Source: JBOHUC01 sp050733935 (GTDB lineage Bacteria > Eisenbacteria > RBG-16-71-46 > DASYSL01). From it: a stretch of 64,000 nucleotides of DNA. How positions within the stretch are numbered: position 1 is the first letter of the stretch; every line of letters starts with the position of its first letter. This document shows, piece after piece, positions 42,495 to 50,614 of this stretch. The DNA is taken from the NCBI GenBank assembly GCA_050733935.1, contig JBOHUC010000016.1:16169-80168 (forward strand), in the 5' to 3' direction. The notes beneath the pieces were generated by a model. The model worked only from the letters and a program-made list of their open reading frames with translations, had not been told where the DNA came from and did not search any database. A program made the position numbers and the translations under genes.

Positions 42495-43019
42495 TCACGA
42501 GAGGGAATCGAGGATCCGGTCCACTTCGGACTCGGTGAGGTTGTAGTGGTAGCGCTCCTCGTTGATCTGGAGCATCGGGGCCATGCCGCACGCGGCCAGG
42601 CACTCGACTTTCTTCAGGGTGAACTTCCCGTCCTTCGTCGTCTCGCCGGCTCCGATCCCGAGCTTCTTCTCGAGGTGCTTGACGATTCGCTCCGCGCCCA
42701 TGAGCGAGCAGGAGAGCGTGCAGCACACCTGGACGATGTGCCGGCCCGTCGGCGCCAGGTTGTACATCGTGTAGAAACTCGCGACCGCGGCGACGTCCGC
42801 CTCGGAGACCTCGAGCGACTTCGCGACCAGCTCGATCGCCTCCTCGGAAATGAATCCGAAGCGCTTCTGCGCGAGCCAGAGGGCAGGCATGATCGCGGAA
42901 TCGCGCTGATCAGACGGGTAGCGCGCGAGATACTCCTTGATCCGCGCCTGGTCGGCCGCGTCGAACGCAAGCGGCTTCCCCACCCGAACGAGGTCGAGCC
43001 CGACCTTCGCGGTTTTCAA
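42495..43019 (-). CDS. nuoE: NADH-quinone oxidoreductase subunit E
   Basis: A 174-residue thioredoxin-like [2Fe-2S] subunit (cluster N1a). Ligand Cys pairs are in QVCCTLSCSLMG and VECLAACGMAP; the N-terminal helical domain contains MPALWLAQKRFGFI. TTG at 43019 overlaps the nuoA stop as TTGA, so nuoE is translated directly after nuoA without nuoBCD in between. Confidence 0.94.
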   Translation of the reverse strand: MKTAKVGLDLVRVGKPLAFDAADQARIKEYLARYPSDQRDSAIMPALWLAQKRFGFISEEAIELVAKSLEVSEADVAAVASFYTMYNLAPTGRHIVQVCCTLSCSLMGAERIVKHLEKKLGIGAGETTKDGKFTLKKVECLAACGMAPMLQINEERYHYNLTESEVDRILDSLS

Positions 43020-43375
43020 TCCCACTCGAGCGCCCCCTTCTTCCACACGTAGACGTAGCCGACGAAGAGAATCGCGACGAACAGGAACATCTCGACCAGC
43101 GCGAGCAGGCCGAGCTTGTCGAACGCGACCGCCCACGGATAGAGAAAGACGATCTCGATGTCGAACAGGATGAAGAGGACGCCGATCAGGTAGAACTTGA
43201 CCGAGAACCGCTCGCGCGCGCTCCCGAGCGGCAGCACGCCGCACTCGTAGGGGGAGAGGTCCACCGCCGTCTTCCGCGGCCGGCCGAGGAACCTCGAGAG
43301 CACGATGAGCGCCGCCGAAAGTCCCAGAGCGAGCAGGGTCAGGATCGCAATCGGCAGGTAGGACGACAGATCCAA
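43016..43375 (-). CDS. nuoA: NADH-quinone oxidoreductase subunit A
   Basis: A 119-residue three-helix subunit next to the quinone chamber. Seen: YECGVLPLGSARERFSVKFYLIGVLFILFDIEIVFLYPWA, the family signature. TTG at 43375 has GGAGAA upstream. It is the first gene of the nuo cluster. Upstream (43376-43493) I see no clear promoter for this strand. Confidence 0.95.
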   Translation of the reverse strand: MDLSSYLPIAILTLLALGLSAALIVLSRFLGRPRKTAVDLSPYECGVLPLGSARERFSVKFYLIGVLFILFDIEIVFLYPWAVAFDKLGLLALVEMFLFVAILFVGYVYVWKKGALEWD

Positions 43376-43493
43376 GCGATTCTCCGGTCCGATGGTCGGC
43401 GCGCCCGAGGACCGGGCCGCACCTCGCGAGAAAGGTGGGATTCCGAGCGCGAAATCTAGCGGGCAAGCGGGGTTAGGTCAAGCTTCTGCCCGC

Positions 43494-43543
43494 TTGTGCG
43501 GACCGAGCCTCCGGTCGTAAACTCAGCGCCCATTCATTGGCAG
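43494..43543 (+). promoter_or_regulatory. promoter and leader element, copy 3, of tagged secreted gene
   Basis: TTGTGC (43494-43499), 18-base spacer, TAAACT (43518-43523), predicted start about 60 bases before the ATG at 43591. The -10 area and the following CATTCATTGGCAG resemble the elements at 29193 and 31186. Confidence 0.45.
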
Positions 43544-43590
43544 GCCCTTCGGGGTCCATGGCACTTTCCTTTTTTTCCGGAGATCCCCCC

Positions 43591-44307
43591 ATGAGATCGC
43601 TGCGTTTCACGCTGGCCGCCGCACTCGTGTTCCTGGCTCTTCCTACGATCGCTTCCGCACAGACCTCACCTTGTTGCGTCGTCCCGGACAACGGGTCGGG
43701 CACGGCCAATCATCCACCGAATTGCGTGACCGGCTACCAGGGGCCGATGGAGATCGTCGACGGGCTCATGCCGGTCGGCACGGTCCAGATTGCCGCGAAG
43801 CTCCACTCGTTCACGGGGCTCGTTCAGGTTCCGGGCGGATCGCTCGGCGGCATGAAGGAGAACTGGAACGCGACACTCGACATGGCGATGGCCGGAACGG
43901 GTGGCTTTGCCGCCTACAACCGGTTCCTTCAGATTCCGGTGGTCGGCGAGTCGCACTCCGCGCCGCGCGTTCCGTTCGCGATCACGCAGCCGTTCGCAAC
44001 GACGCTCTGGACGCTCCAGGGCCAGATCACGCTCGACCCCGACTTCGACCTGCTGCGCGTCACGGCGGGCGACGGGTTCGGCATGCCGAGCCCCGGGAAC
44101 ACGACGTTCATCTCGAGCGGCGGAGGATGGGCGGTCGACAGCTTCTTCGACATCACGTACCGGATCGACTTCGTCGGAAACCCGGCCGGTCCCTTCGCCG
44201 GACGGTCGGGCAGCACGACCCGCACGGCCCGGTTCGACATGTGCCACGAGTTCCCGACGCCGGCGGCTCCCGCGAGCTGGGGTGCCGTGAAGGCGTTCTA
44301 TCGCTAG
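43591..44307 (+). CDS. secreted protein with SWGAVKAFYR tail
   Basis: A 238-residue exported protein with a signal peptide (MRSLRFTLAAALVFLALPTIASA) and a Cys pair right after it. The mature part is predicted all-beta (LVQVPGGSLGG, WNATLDMAMAGTGGF, GQITLDPDFDLLRVTAGDGFGMP, FFDITYRIDFVGNPAGPFAG); I do not recognise a family. It ends with TPAAPASWGAVKAFYR, the same kind of tail as the proteins ending at 31031 and 33021. CCGGAG precedes ATG 43591; an upstream in-frame ATG at 43537 would spoil the signal peptide. Single-gene unit with its own terminator. Confidence 0.8.
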   Translation: MRSLRFTLAAALVFLALPTIASAQTSPCCVVPDNGSGTANHPPNCVTGYQGPMEIVDGLMPVGTVQIAAKLHSFTGLVQVPGGSLGGMKENWNATLDMAMAGTGGFAAYNRFLQIPVVGESHSAPRVPFAITQPFATTLWTLQGQITLDPDFDLLRVTAGDGFGMPSPGNTTFISSGGGWAVDSFFDITYRIDFVGNPAGPFAGRSGSTTRTARFDMCHEFPTPAAPASWGAVKAFYR

Positions 44308-44363
44308 GTTCTATCGCTGATGCGCGTTCCGGCGGCCTCCGTGCGCAGTCGCCGGAAACAGAA

Positions 44364-44395
44364 GGAGCCGGGTCCTTAGGGCCCGGCTCCCTTTC
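44364..44395 (+). terminator. bidirectional terminator
   Basis: A 12-bp stem GGAGCCGGGTCC/GGGCCCGGCTCC with a TTA loop (44364-44390). CTTTCATT follows on the plus strand and TTCTGTTT on the minus strand, so it can end both the secreted-protein gene and etfA. Confidence 0.88.
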
Positions 44396-44423
44396 ATTGC
44401 ACTCCGGCGTGGTGCCGCGTGTC

Positions 44424-45404
44424 TCAATGGAGCTTCTTGATGGCCTCCGTGAGCGCGGGCACGATCTCGAACGCGTCCCCGACGATGCCGTAGTTCGCGA
44501 TCTTGAAGATGGGCGCATCCGCGTCCTTGTTGATCGCGACGATGCAGCGTGCGGACGACATGCCGGCCAGGTGCTGGATCGCGCCCGAGATCCCGATCGC
44601 GACGTAGAGCTTGGGGGAAACGGTCTTTCCCGTCTGTCCGACCTGCTCCGAGTGAGGCCGCCATCCGGCGTCCACGACCGCGCGCGAAGCGCCGACCGTG
44701 GCTCCGAGCGCCTTCGCGAGATCCTCGATCAAATGGAAGTTCTCGGGACCTTTGAGACCGCGTCCGCCCGAGACGATGATGTCGGCCTCCGTGAGATCCG
44801 CGGGACCCGAGGTCTGAGCGGACGTGCCTCCCACGTTCGACTTCGCCTGCGAAACGTCGAATGCGAACTCGAGCGGCGTGACCGGGGCGGTCGCACCCGA
44901 ACGATGCTCGACGAGCGGGAACACCTTGGGCCTCAAACTCGCGAGCGCGGGCTTCCCCGGGAACGCGACGCGCTGAACGGCCTTTCCCGCATAGACGGGA
45001 CGGGTCGCGACCAGGCGGCCGCCTTCGAGATCGAGGTGCGTGCAATCGGTCGCAAGCCCGACACCGAGGAGTGCTGCGACGCGCGGGGCCAGATCCTTCC
45101 CCATGGCACTCGCCGAAAAGAGAACCGCGCCGGCATCGCTCTTCTTCGCCGCCGCGGCGACGGCCACGGCGTAGCCCTCGGGCTGATACTTCGCGAACGA
45201 CGCATCCGACGCAAACCACACCTGGTCGGCTCCGAACGCCCCAGCCTCGGCGGCCGGGCCTTCGCTGCCGGGCGCGCCGACAAGGAGTGCGATCACATCC
45301 CCGCCCATTCCGGCGTCCGCGAGGCGACGCGCTTCGGAGACCGCCTCGTACGAAGTCCTTCGGATCTCGCCTTCACGCTGCTCAATGAACACGAGGATCG
45401 CCAT
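44424..45404 (-). CDS. etfA: electron transfer flavoprotein subunit alpha
   Basis: A 326-residue ETF alpha. The C-terminal FAD domain is clear: IIVSGGRGLKGPENF, RAVVDAGWRPHSEQVGQTGKTVSPKLYVAIGISGAIQHLAGM and INKDADAPIFKIANYGIVGDAFEIVPAL. It shuttles electrons from acyl-CoA and other dehydrogenases to the quinone pool. Its ATG overlaps the etfB stop by one base (TGATG). No ETF-quinone oxidoreductase or acyl-CoA dehydrogenase is nearby. Confidence 0.96.
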   Translation of the reverse strand: MAILVFIEQREGEIRRTSYEAVSEARRLADAGMGGDVIALLVGAPGSEGPAAEAGAFGADQVWFASDASFAKYQPEGYAVAVAAAAKKSDAGAVLFSASAMGKDLAPRVAALLGVGLATDCTHLDLEGGRLVATRPVYAGKAVQRVAFPGKPALASLRPKVFPLVEHRSGATAPVTPLEFAFDVSQAKSNVGGTSAQTSGPADLTEADIIVSGGRGLKGPENFHLIEDLAKALGATVGASRAVVDAGWRPHSEQVGQTGKTVSPKLYVAIGISGAIQHLAGMSSARCIVAINKDADAPIFKIANYGIVGDAFEIVPALTEAIKKLH

Positions 45405-46162
45405 CAGATCACCTTCGCTTCTTCGCGCAGGAGTCGCACGAGCTCGGGCACCGCAGCCGCGCCTTCGCCGACGATCTTTCCGGCGCTGCGCTCCGCGGGG
45501 AGTGCGAGCGAAACGACCTCGAGCCCGGCGTCGCCCAGTGCCGCCGGGCGCTCCTCGATCGTCTTCTTCTTCGCGGCCATGATCCCCTTGAGCGACGGAT
45601 AGCGCGGCTCGTTCAACCCCTTCTGACAGGCGACCACTGCGGGGAGCGCGAACGTCACGTCTTCGAGGCCCCCCTCGATCTCGCGCTGCGCTTTCGCGGC
45701 CGCGCCCGCGCCCGTGCCGCTCAGCTCGAGCTTCGTCACGACCGTGACACACGGAAGACCGAGCAGCACGCCGAGCATCGGTGCCACCTGCGCCTCGTCG
45801 TCATCCACCGCCTGCTTGCCGCACAGGACAAGGTCGTATCCCTTGTCCTTAAGCTCGGCCGCGAGCGCGCGCGCGACCTGGAGCGAGTCCGGCTCGCCCT
45901 GCGTTCCGAGAAGCACGGCGCTGTCGGCTCCCATCGCGAGCCCGTTCTTGATCGTGGCCTGGAACGAAGCGGGGCCGACCGTGACGAGCACGACGTCGCC
46001 CCCGTGCGCCTCCTTGAGCTTCAAGGCCTCTTCGATCGCGAACTCGTCGTAAGGGTTGATGACCATCGAGACCCCGGCGGGGTCCAGGTGTTTCCCGTCG
46101 GCCGCGATCTTCACGCGCGTGTCGGTCGCGGGCACGGGCTTCATGCAGACGGCGATCTTCAC
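45404..46162 (-). CDS. etfB: electron transfer flavoprotein subunit beta
   Basis: A 252-residue ETF beta that binds AMP and the partner dehydrogenase. Seen: MKIAVCMKPVPATDTRVKI, INPYDEFAIEEALKLKE, LCGKQAVDDDEAQVAPMLG and LPAVVACQKGLNEPRYPSLKGIMAAKKK. The sequence is of the standard housekeeping type, not the bifurcating FixA type, as far as can be judged by eye. GTG at 46162 with GGAAGGA upstream. Confidence 0.95.
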   Translation of the reverse strand: MKIAVCMKPVPATDTRVKIAADGKHLDPAGVSMVINPYDEFAIEEALKLKEAHGGDVVLVTVGPASFQATIKNGLAMGADSAVLLGTQGEPDSLQVARALAAELKDKGYDLVLCGKQAVDDDEAQVAPMLGVLLGLPCVTVVTKLELSGTGAGAAAKAQREIEGGLEDVTFALPAVVACQKGLNEPRYPSLKGIMAAKKKTIEERPAALGDAGLEVVSLALPAERSAGKIVGEGAAAVPELVRLLREEAKVI

Positions 46163-46422
46163 AGAGTGGTCCTTCCGGAGACGGTGGGTCGTTCCGCGGG
46201 GCCCTACGAAAGCTTTCTGTTGGGCTCACAAGGAATTCGGCGGCCCGGATGGGCCGCCGGTCGGGCCGTATCTTGGGCATGGCCGGGGGACCGGTCAAGC
46301 GGCAGGCAGGAGTCCTCCCAGAAAAGCTTGTGGCGGGCGGAGTTCTGGCTCCCTGCCCTGGCCGATCGAGCGACGGGCCGCCCTATCGCAGCGCGGGGTA
46401 TCCGGGCTAGGATGCGCGCCCG

Positions 46423-48129
46423 ATGCCCCGAACCGGAAAGAGCAAGCGATCGACGAAGCAGGGCGAGCCCGCAGGGCGAGCGCCCCGGCCACCCCGGCAA
46501 CCCGGACCTCTCCGGTGGTTCGTGTTCATGGGGGTCGCCGCACTCCTCTGCGGGATCTACCGCGCGTTCACGCCGGCCGTCTCCGATTTCGGCGACAGCA
46601 GCGAGTTGACGCTCGTCCTTGCGCGAAACGGCATCGCGCATCCGACCGGGTATCCGCTCTACGTCCTGTTCGGGCACGTGTTCGTGCGGCTCGTGCACGC
46701 ACTCGGCGCGAGCTGGCCGGAAGCCGCGTCCCTGTGGAGCACTCTCGGCGCGGGAGTCGCGCTCGTGTTCCTCGCGCTCTCGGCCTGGACTCTCACGCGC
46801 GTCACCCTCCCCGACGCCGGCCGAGAGGTGCGCGCGATCGCCGCGGCCGTGCCCGCGGTCGCGTTCGGGCTCCATCCCGTCTGGGTCCTCGAGGCGACGC
46901 ACGCCGAGGTCTACACGTGGCACGTCGCGTGGGCGCTCCTCGCGACCTGGTTCTTCCTTCGTGTCGTGACGCGTGAGCGTCCGGAAAACCGTGATCTCTG
47001 GGAGCCATTCGTGGCGGGGCTCGTTGCGGGAGCCGGACTGGCGCATCATCGGACGTCCTTGCTTCTTCTCGGACCGCTCGCGGTCGTTGGATTCGTCCTC
47101 GCGCTCCGCAGGTTCGGCCTGAGGCGGACGGGCGTCCTTGTCGCCGTGGCTCTCCTCGGGGCGATCGTGCCGCTTGCGGGCTACGGCTCCATCGCCTATC
47201 GCGCGTTCCATCCGGCCGAAGTGCAGTGGCCGGTGCTGGGCCCAAACTGGTCCGACATCTTCGCGCACGTGAACGGCCGCGAGTTCCTCCATTACCTCGG
47301 GCGGTTCGCCCCCGATCCCGACACAAAGGATCTGCTCGAGCGCTGGGTCTTTCCGGCCGTCGCGGTCGGGCTCCTTGCGCTCATCGGCTCCGCCCTGCTC
47401 GCGAAACGCGCCGGCCAGTGCGCGAGCGCACCCCTTGCGATCGGAGCGATCGCGTTTGCGACCGCACTTTCGGCCGGGCTCTCGTTCGCCTACGGGGTTC
47501 CGGATCCGGGGACGTATTTCTTGATGCCGATGGCCCTCGGCGCAGCCGGCATGGCCCCCCTCGTCCTCATCGGGCTCACGGGGGAGCGCGGCCGGCGGGC
47601 GGTCACCGCGAGTGTTGCGAGCATGACGTTCGGCGTGCTCCTTGCGGCCGTGATCGCGGCGCTCTGTCTCACGTCCCTGCAAATGGCCGGGGAACGGCTC
47701 AGGGTGGTGACCGCGAACGACCGGATCGTGCGCGAGATGTGGGAGGCGATCCCCGGGGACTCGGCGATCGTCCTGTGGCCGTGGGACGCGTACACGAAGC
47801 TCAGGGAGTATCAAGTGTTCGCCGGAGAGAAGCCGGCGCTCTACGTCGCGAACCCCGCGCTCCTCGGATACCCGAACGCGCGGCGCGCGTTTCGTGAGCG
47901 CTTCGGGGCCGACCCGATCGCGGGCCTCGAGAACCCGCGCATTCGCGCGGGAAGCGCCGAAGAGGAATCGCGGCTCGATGCGCTCTACATGGACATCGCA
48001 CGCAACGTGAGCGCGCAGACGCCGCTGCCTGTCATCTACATGGATCCGGGCGCCGGCATCCTGCGCCGGCTCGCAAAACCTGCAGCACCGCCACCTGCTG
48101 CGCAGCAACCTGCCGTACCGCCCCGCTAG
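46423..48129 (+). CDS. DUF2723 multi-pass membrane protein, GT-C glycosyltransferase-like
   Basis: A 568-residue membrane protein with a basic N-terminus and about ten hydrophobic segments in the first 420 residues, then an extracytoplasmic C-terminal domain. The first loop carries DFGDSSELTLVLARNGIAHPTGYPLY; Asp58 and Glu61 match the acidic loop of GT-C transferases, and this block is the DUF2723 (TMEM260-like) signature. Likely transfers a sugar from a lipid donor to a protein or lipid (family inference). The last 18 residues are Pro/Ala/Gln-rich and derive from the same palindromic repeat seen at 19033-19143. A TAGGAT hexamer nine bases before the ATG suggests a very short leader. Ends four bases into the convergent pseudogene. 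Confidence 0.85.
   Translation: MPRTGKSKRSTKQGEPAGRAPRPPRQPGPLRWFVFMGVAALLCGIYRAFTPAVSDFGDSSELTLVLARNGIAHPTGYPLYVLFGHVFVRLVHALGASWPEAASLWSTLGAGVALVFLALSAWTLTRVTLPDAGREVRAIAAAVPAVAFGLHPVWVLEATHAEVYTWHVAWALLATWFFLRVVTRERPENRDLWEPFVAGLVAGAGLAHHRTSLLLLGPLAVVGFVLALRRFGLRRTGVLVAVALLGAIVPLAGYGSIAYRAFHPAEVQWPVLGPNWSDIFAHVNGREFLHYLGRFAPDPDTKDLLERWVFPAVAVGLLALIGSALLAKRAGQCASAPLAIGAIAFATALSAGLSFAYGVPDPGTYFLMPMALGAAGMAPLVLIGLTGERGRRAVTASVASMTFGVLLAAVIAALCLTSLQMAGERLRVVTANDRIVREMWEAIPGDSAIVLWPWDAYTKLREYQVFAGEKPALYVANPALLGYPNARRAFRERFGADPIAGLENPRIRAGSAEEESRLDALYMDIARNVSAQTPLPVIYMDPGAGILRRLAKPAAPPPAAQQPAVPPR
48093..48113 (+). repeat. copy of the palindromic repeat inside a coding 3' end
   Basis: These 21 bases, with the palindrome TGCTGCGCAGCA at the centre, are identical to 19083-19103. 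Here they are translated as part of the C-terminus of the DUF2723 protein. Confidence 0.75.
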
Positions 48130-49479
48130 TTCGCGACGCGAGGCGCCGGCCAGACGTCGCTGCCGACCTTCCAGTCGAGGCGTTCGATTCGCTTGTCCGG
48201 ACCGGGCACCGGCCGCACCTCCCCGTAATCGCGAAGCGAGAAGAACGTCGAGTCCGACATCGGAACGAGAATCCACTCGTTCGCGGCGAGCACGCCGTCG
48301 CGTGCGCGCACGTCGAGTCGCGTGCCGTTTCCGAGCTGGTACACGCCCTCGTAGCCCTTGAGCGTGGCCTCCGGAACGCGCGCGCGACCCGCGCGGGGAT
48401 CGAGTGCAATTGCCGGCAGGTTCGTCGGCGGTGGCGCTTCCCCCTTCACGATCGCGGGAATGGCCTGCCGCATGAGGTCGTTCGCGCCGGAGTGCACGTT
48501 GCCGCAGAACGCGACCGCGACTCCGGTCGCGCTGTCGTAGTCCGCGAACGCGCGGTAGCCGTTCGTGCTCCCGTTCCAGTTGAGCTTCCCCGAGCGAACG
48601 AACGATTGTCTCGGCCCCTCGCCCATCTTTCCCTCGACGACGGCCCGCGTGAGCGTGTGGAGATCGCGCGCATTCGAGAACACGGAGCCGGCGCCGACCA
48701 GGAACGTGAGGTCCTTGGGCGGAGCGTTCTCGATCCCGCGAAGGCCGGGAACGTAGCTCGGAGCGCGTCCCGGAAGGATCTCGCCGGCGGTGGGATTCGA
48801 CGTGTGGGCGAGGTCGAGCTTCGCGAACACGCGCTCGCGCACGAGGGTCGAGTAATCCTGGCCGCTCGCAAGCTCGAGCACGCGCGCGAGGACTGCGTAC
48901 CCGCCCGAGCTGTACGTTCCGCTCGTTCCGGGCTCGAACAGGAACGTGGCCTTCTTCGCGAGCTCGACCATGTCGGCCGCCGTGCGAGGGGTCGACTCGT
49001 TGGTGTCATCGGTCATGCGGTGGGGAATGCCGGCCCGGTGGCGAAGGAGCATCTCGACCGTGATGCGGTCCCCGTAGGGGAATCCGGATCCACTTCCCGA
49101 TCGTGTCCGCCATCGCGAGCTTCCCCTCCTGGATGAGCTCGGTCGCGACGATGATCGTGATCGGTTTCGTAATCGAGGCGATGCAGAAGCGCGTGTCCGG
49201 CGTCACGGGCACGGCGAGCTCGCGATCCGCGAGCCCGTAGCAACGGTCGATCAGGATCTTTCCGTTCTGGGAGACCACGACCTGGCCCGCGAGGTGACCC
49301 GCGTCCACGAACGGCTTCACGTACGCATCGAGGGCGGCGGACGCCTTCGATGCGCCGGGACCGGTTGCCGCCGCGGGATCGGTCGAAACAGCGCACAATG
49401 CGAACGACAGCGGTTCGACCGCGAGCAGGATGGATGCAGCCCACGCCGCGATCGCGGCGCGGGGAGTCGACAAAGGCAT
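48126..49479 (-). pseudogene. serine beta-lactamase-like hydrolase, broken by a frameshift near 49080-49092
   Basis: A class C beta-lactamase/penicillin-binding-protein-like serine hydrolase in two frames. The N-terminal part (from ATG 49479, with AGGAGG upstream) has a signal peptide, GLADRELAVPVTPDTRFCIASITKPIT with the S-x-x-K motif, and EGKLAMADTIGKWI. The other frame continues FPYGDRITVEMLLRHRAGIPH and carries the YSSGGYAVLARVLE motif and a C-terminal domain to 48126. Joining the two gives the expected family sequence; about one or two bases must be missing or extra. Both halves otherwise keep family features with no further stops, so it is either a very recent mutation or an assembly error. 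Confidence 0.85.
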
Positions 49480-49569
49480 GACGAGGGCCCTCCTCGCGCG
49501 TTGAGATGGAGATTCCCCCGGCAGGGTTGGAGCGCGCTCCGCTGGACAACCCGGGCTCCGTCTCTCACG

Positions 49570-50028
49570 ATGAAGACCGTCCCGGAGTGCCTGCCCGTGC
49601 CCGATCCTGCCGTTCGACTTCTGTTCGTGTGCACCGAGAACTCGAACCGGTCGCAAATGGCCGAGGGATTCGCACGCGCCCTCGGGGGTGCGGCGGTTCA
49701 CGCCGAAAGCGCCGGATCCCGTCCATCGGGCAGCGTGAACCCGCGTGCGATCCAGTTCATGGCGGAACGTGACATCGATCTGACAGGTCATCGCTCGAAG
49801 GGCCTGGACGACGTGGCCACCGGAGCCTCCTGGGACGCCGTCGTGACCATGGGTTGTGGGGATGCGTGCCCGCACGTTCCCGCGCGACTCAGGGAGGATT
49901 GGGATCTCCCGGATCCGAAGTCGCTCGACGACGACGGTTTCCGCGGCGTTCGCGACGACATCGCGCGCCGCGTGCGCACGCTGCTGGGCCGGCTCGGCGT
50001 TCCTCCGCTCACACGGGCGGGCGAATGA
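49570..50028 (+). CDS. arsC: arsenate reductase / low-molecular-weight phosphatase family protein
   Basis: A 152-residue LMW-PTP-fold protein. The P-loop is CTENSNRS (Cys21 to Arg27), followed by QMAEGFAR, and a second conserved block VTMGCGDACP contains two Cys, as in thioredoxin-coupled ArsC. DWDLPDPKSLDDDGFRGVRDDI is the usual C-terminal motif. Family members reduce arsenate using the Cys relay; phosphatase activity is possible. No arsenite pump or ArsR is adjacent. ATG at 49570 is divergent from the serine hydrolase pseudogene. Confidence 0.85.
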   Translation: MKTVPECLPVPDPAVRLLFVCTENSNRSQMAEGFARALGGAAVHAESAGSRPSGSVNPRAIQFMAERDIDLTGHRSKGLDDVATGASWDAVVTMGCGDACPHVPARLREDWDLPDPKSLDDDGFRGVRDDIARRVRTLLGRLGVPPLTRAGE

Positions 50029-50590
50029 TCCGTGCGATCACGAGTCCGCCCAGGAACCAGCCCACCGTCTGATCGATCAGGGCCGCGCACGTGTAGGTAT
50101 CCGGGAAGCCGTACCAGTTCCAGTGCGAGAGATCGATCACGATGAACGCGAACACGCCGAGCATCGTCACGAACAGAACCCGCACGGAGTACTTCGGGAT
50201 CGCGGCGGCGGCAAGGAAGAGAAGCATGGCCGCGATCGCAGCGGCGAGGATGTTGGTCACGAGCTCGACCACGAACTGAGAGGGCGACATCGGCTGGCGG
50301 TTGGCCGGTGCGATCACGAGGATCCCGGTCGGTCCGAGACGGTAGCGATCGGACCAGTCCTTCATGGCCGCTTCTTCCTGCTCCTTCGTGCGTTCAACCT
50401 TCTGGTCGTAGCCCGGAAAGAAATAGAGCCCGGGGCCGGGCACGTGCGTGCGGAGCGCGTTCATCATCGCGGGCTCATCCGGAATCGTTCGGATGCCGGC
50501 CTCCCCGAGCGGAAGGACCATGTGCGAAATCGCACTCCACCCGAACACGACCAGTCCTCCGAGGAGGCCGGCGAGAAGGATTCGTTTCAT
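50009..50590 (-). CDS. membrane protein of unknown function
   Basis: A 193-residue protein with an N-terminal membrane segment (ILLAGLLGGLVVFGWSAISHMVL), a soluble stretch of about 80 residues, and two or three C-terminal membrane segments (LVTNILAAAIAAMLLFLAAA, VLFVTMLGVFAFIVIDLSHWNWYGFP, VGWFLGGLVIARII). No catalytic motif is seen. GGAGCGGGGG precedes the ATG. The 3' end overlaps the convergent arsC-like gene by 20 bases. Function not known. Confidence 0.72.
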   Translation of the reverse strand: MKRILLAGLLGGLVVFGWSAISHMVLPLGEAGIRTIPDEPAMMNALRTHVPGPGLYFFPGYDQKVERTKEQEEAAMKDWSDRYRLGPTGILVIAPANRQPMSPSQFVVELVTNILAAAIAAMLLFLAAAAIPKYSVRVLFVTMLGVFAFIVIDLSHWNWYGFPDTYTCAALIDQTVGWFLGGLVIARIIRPPV

Positions 50591-50614
50591 CCCCCGCTCC
50601 TTTCCGCGCGTACC

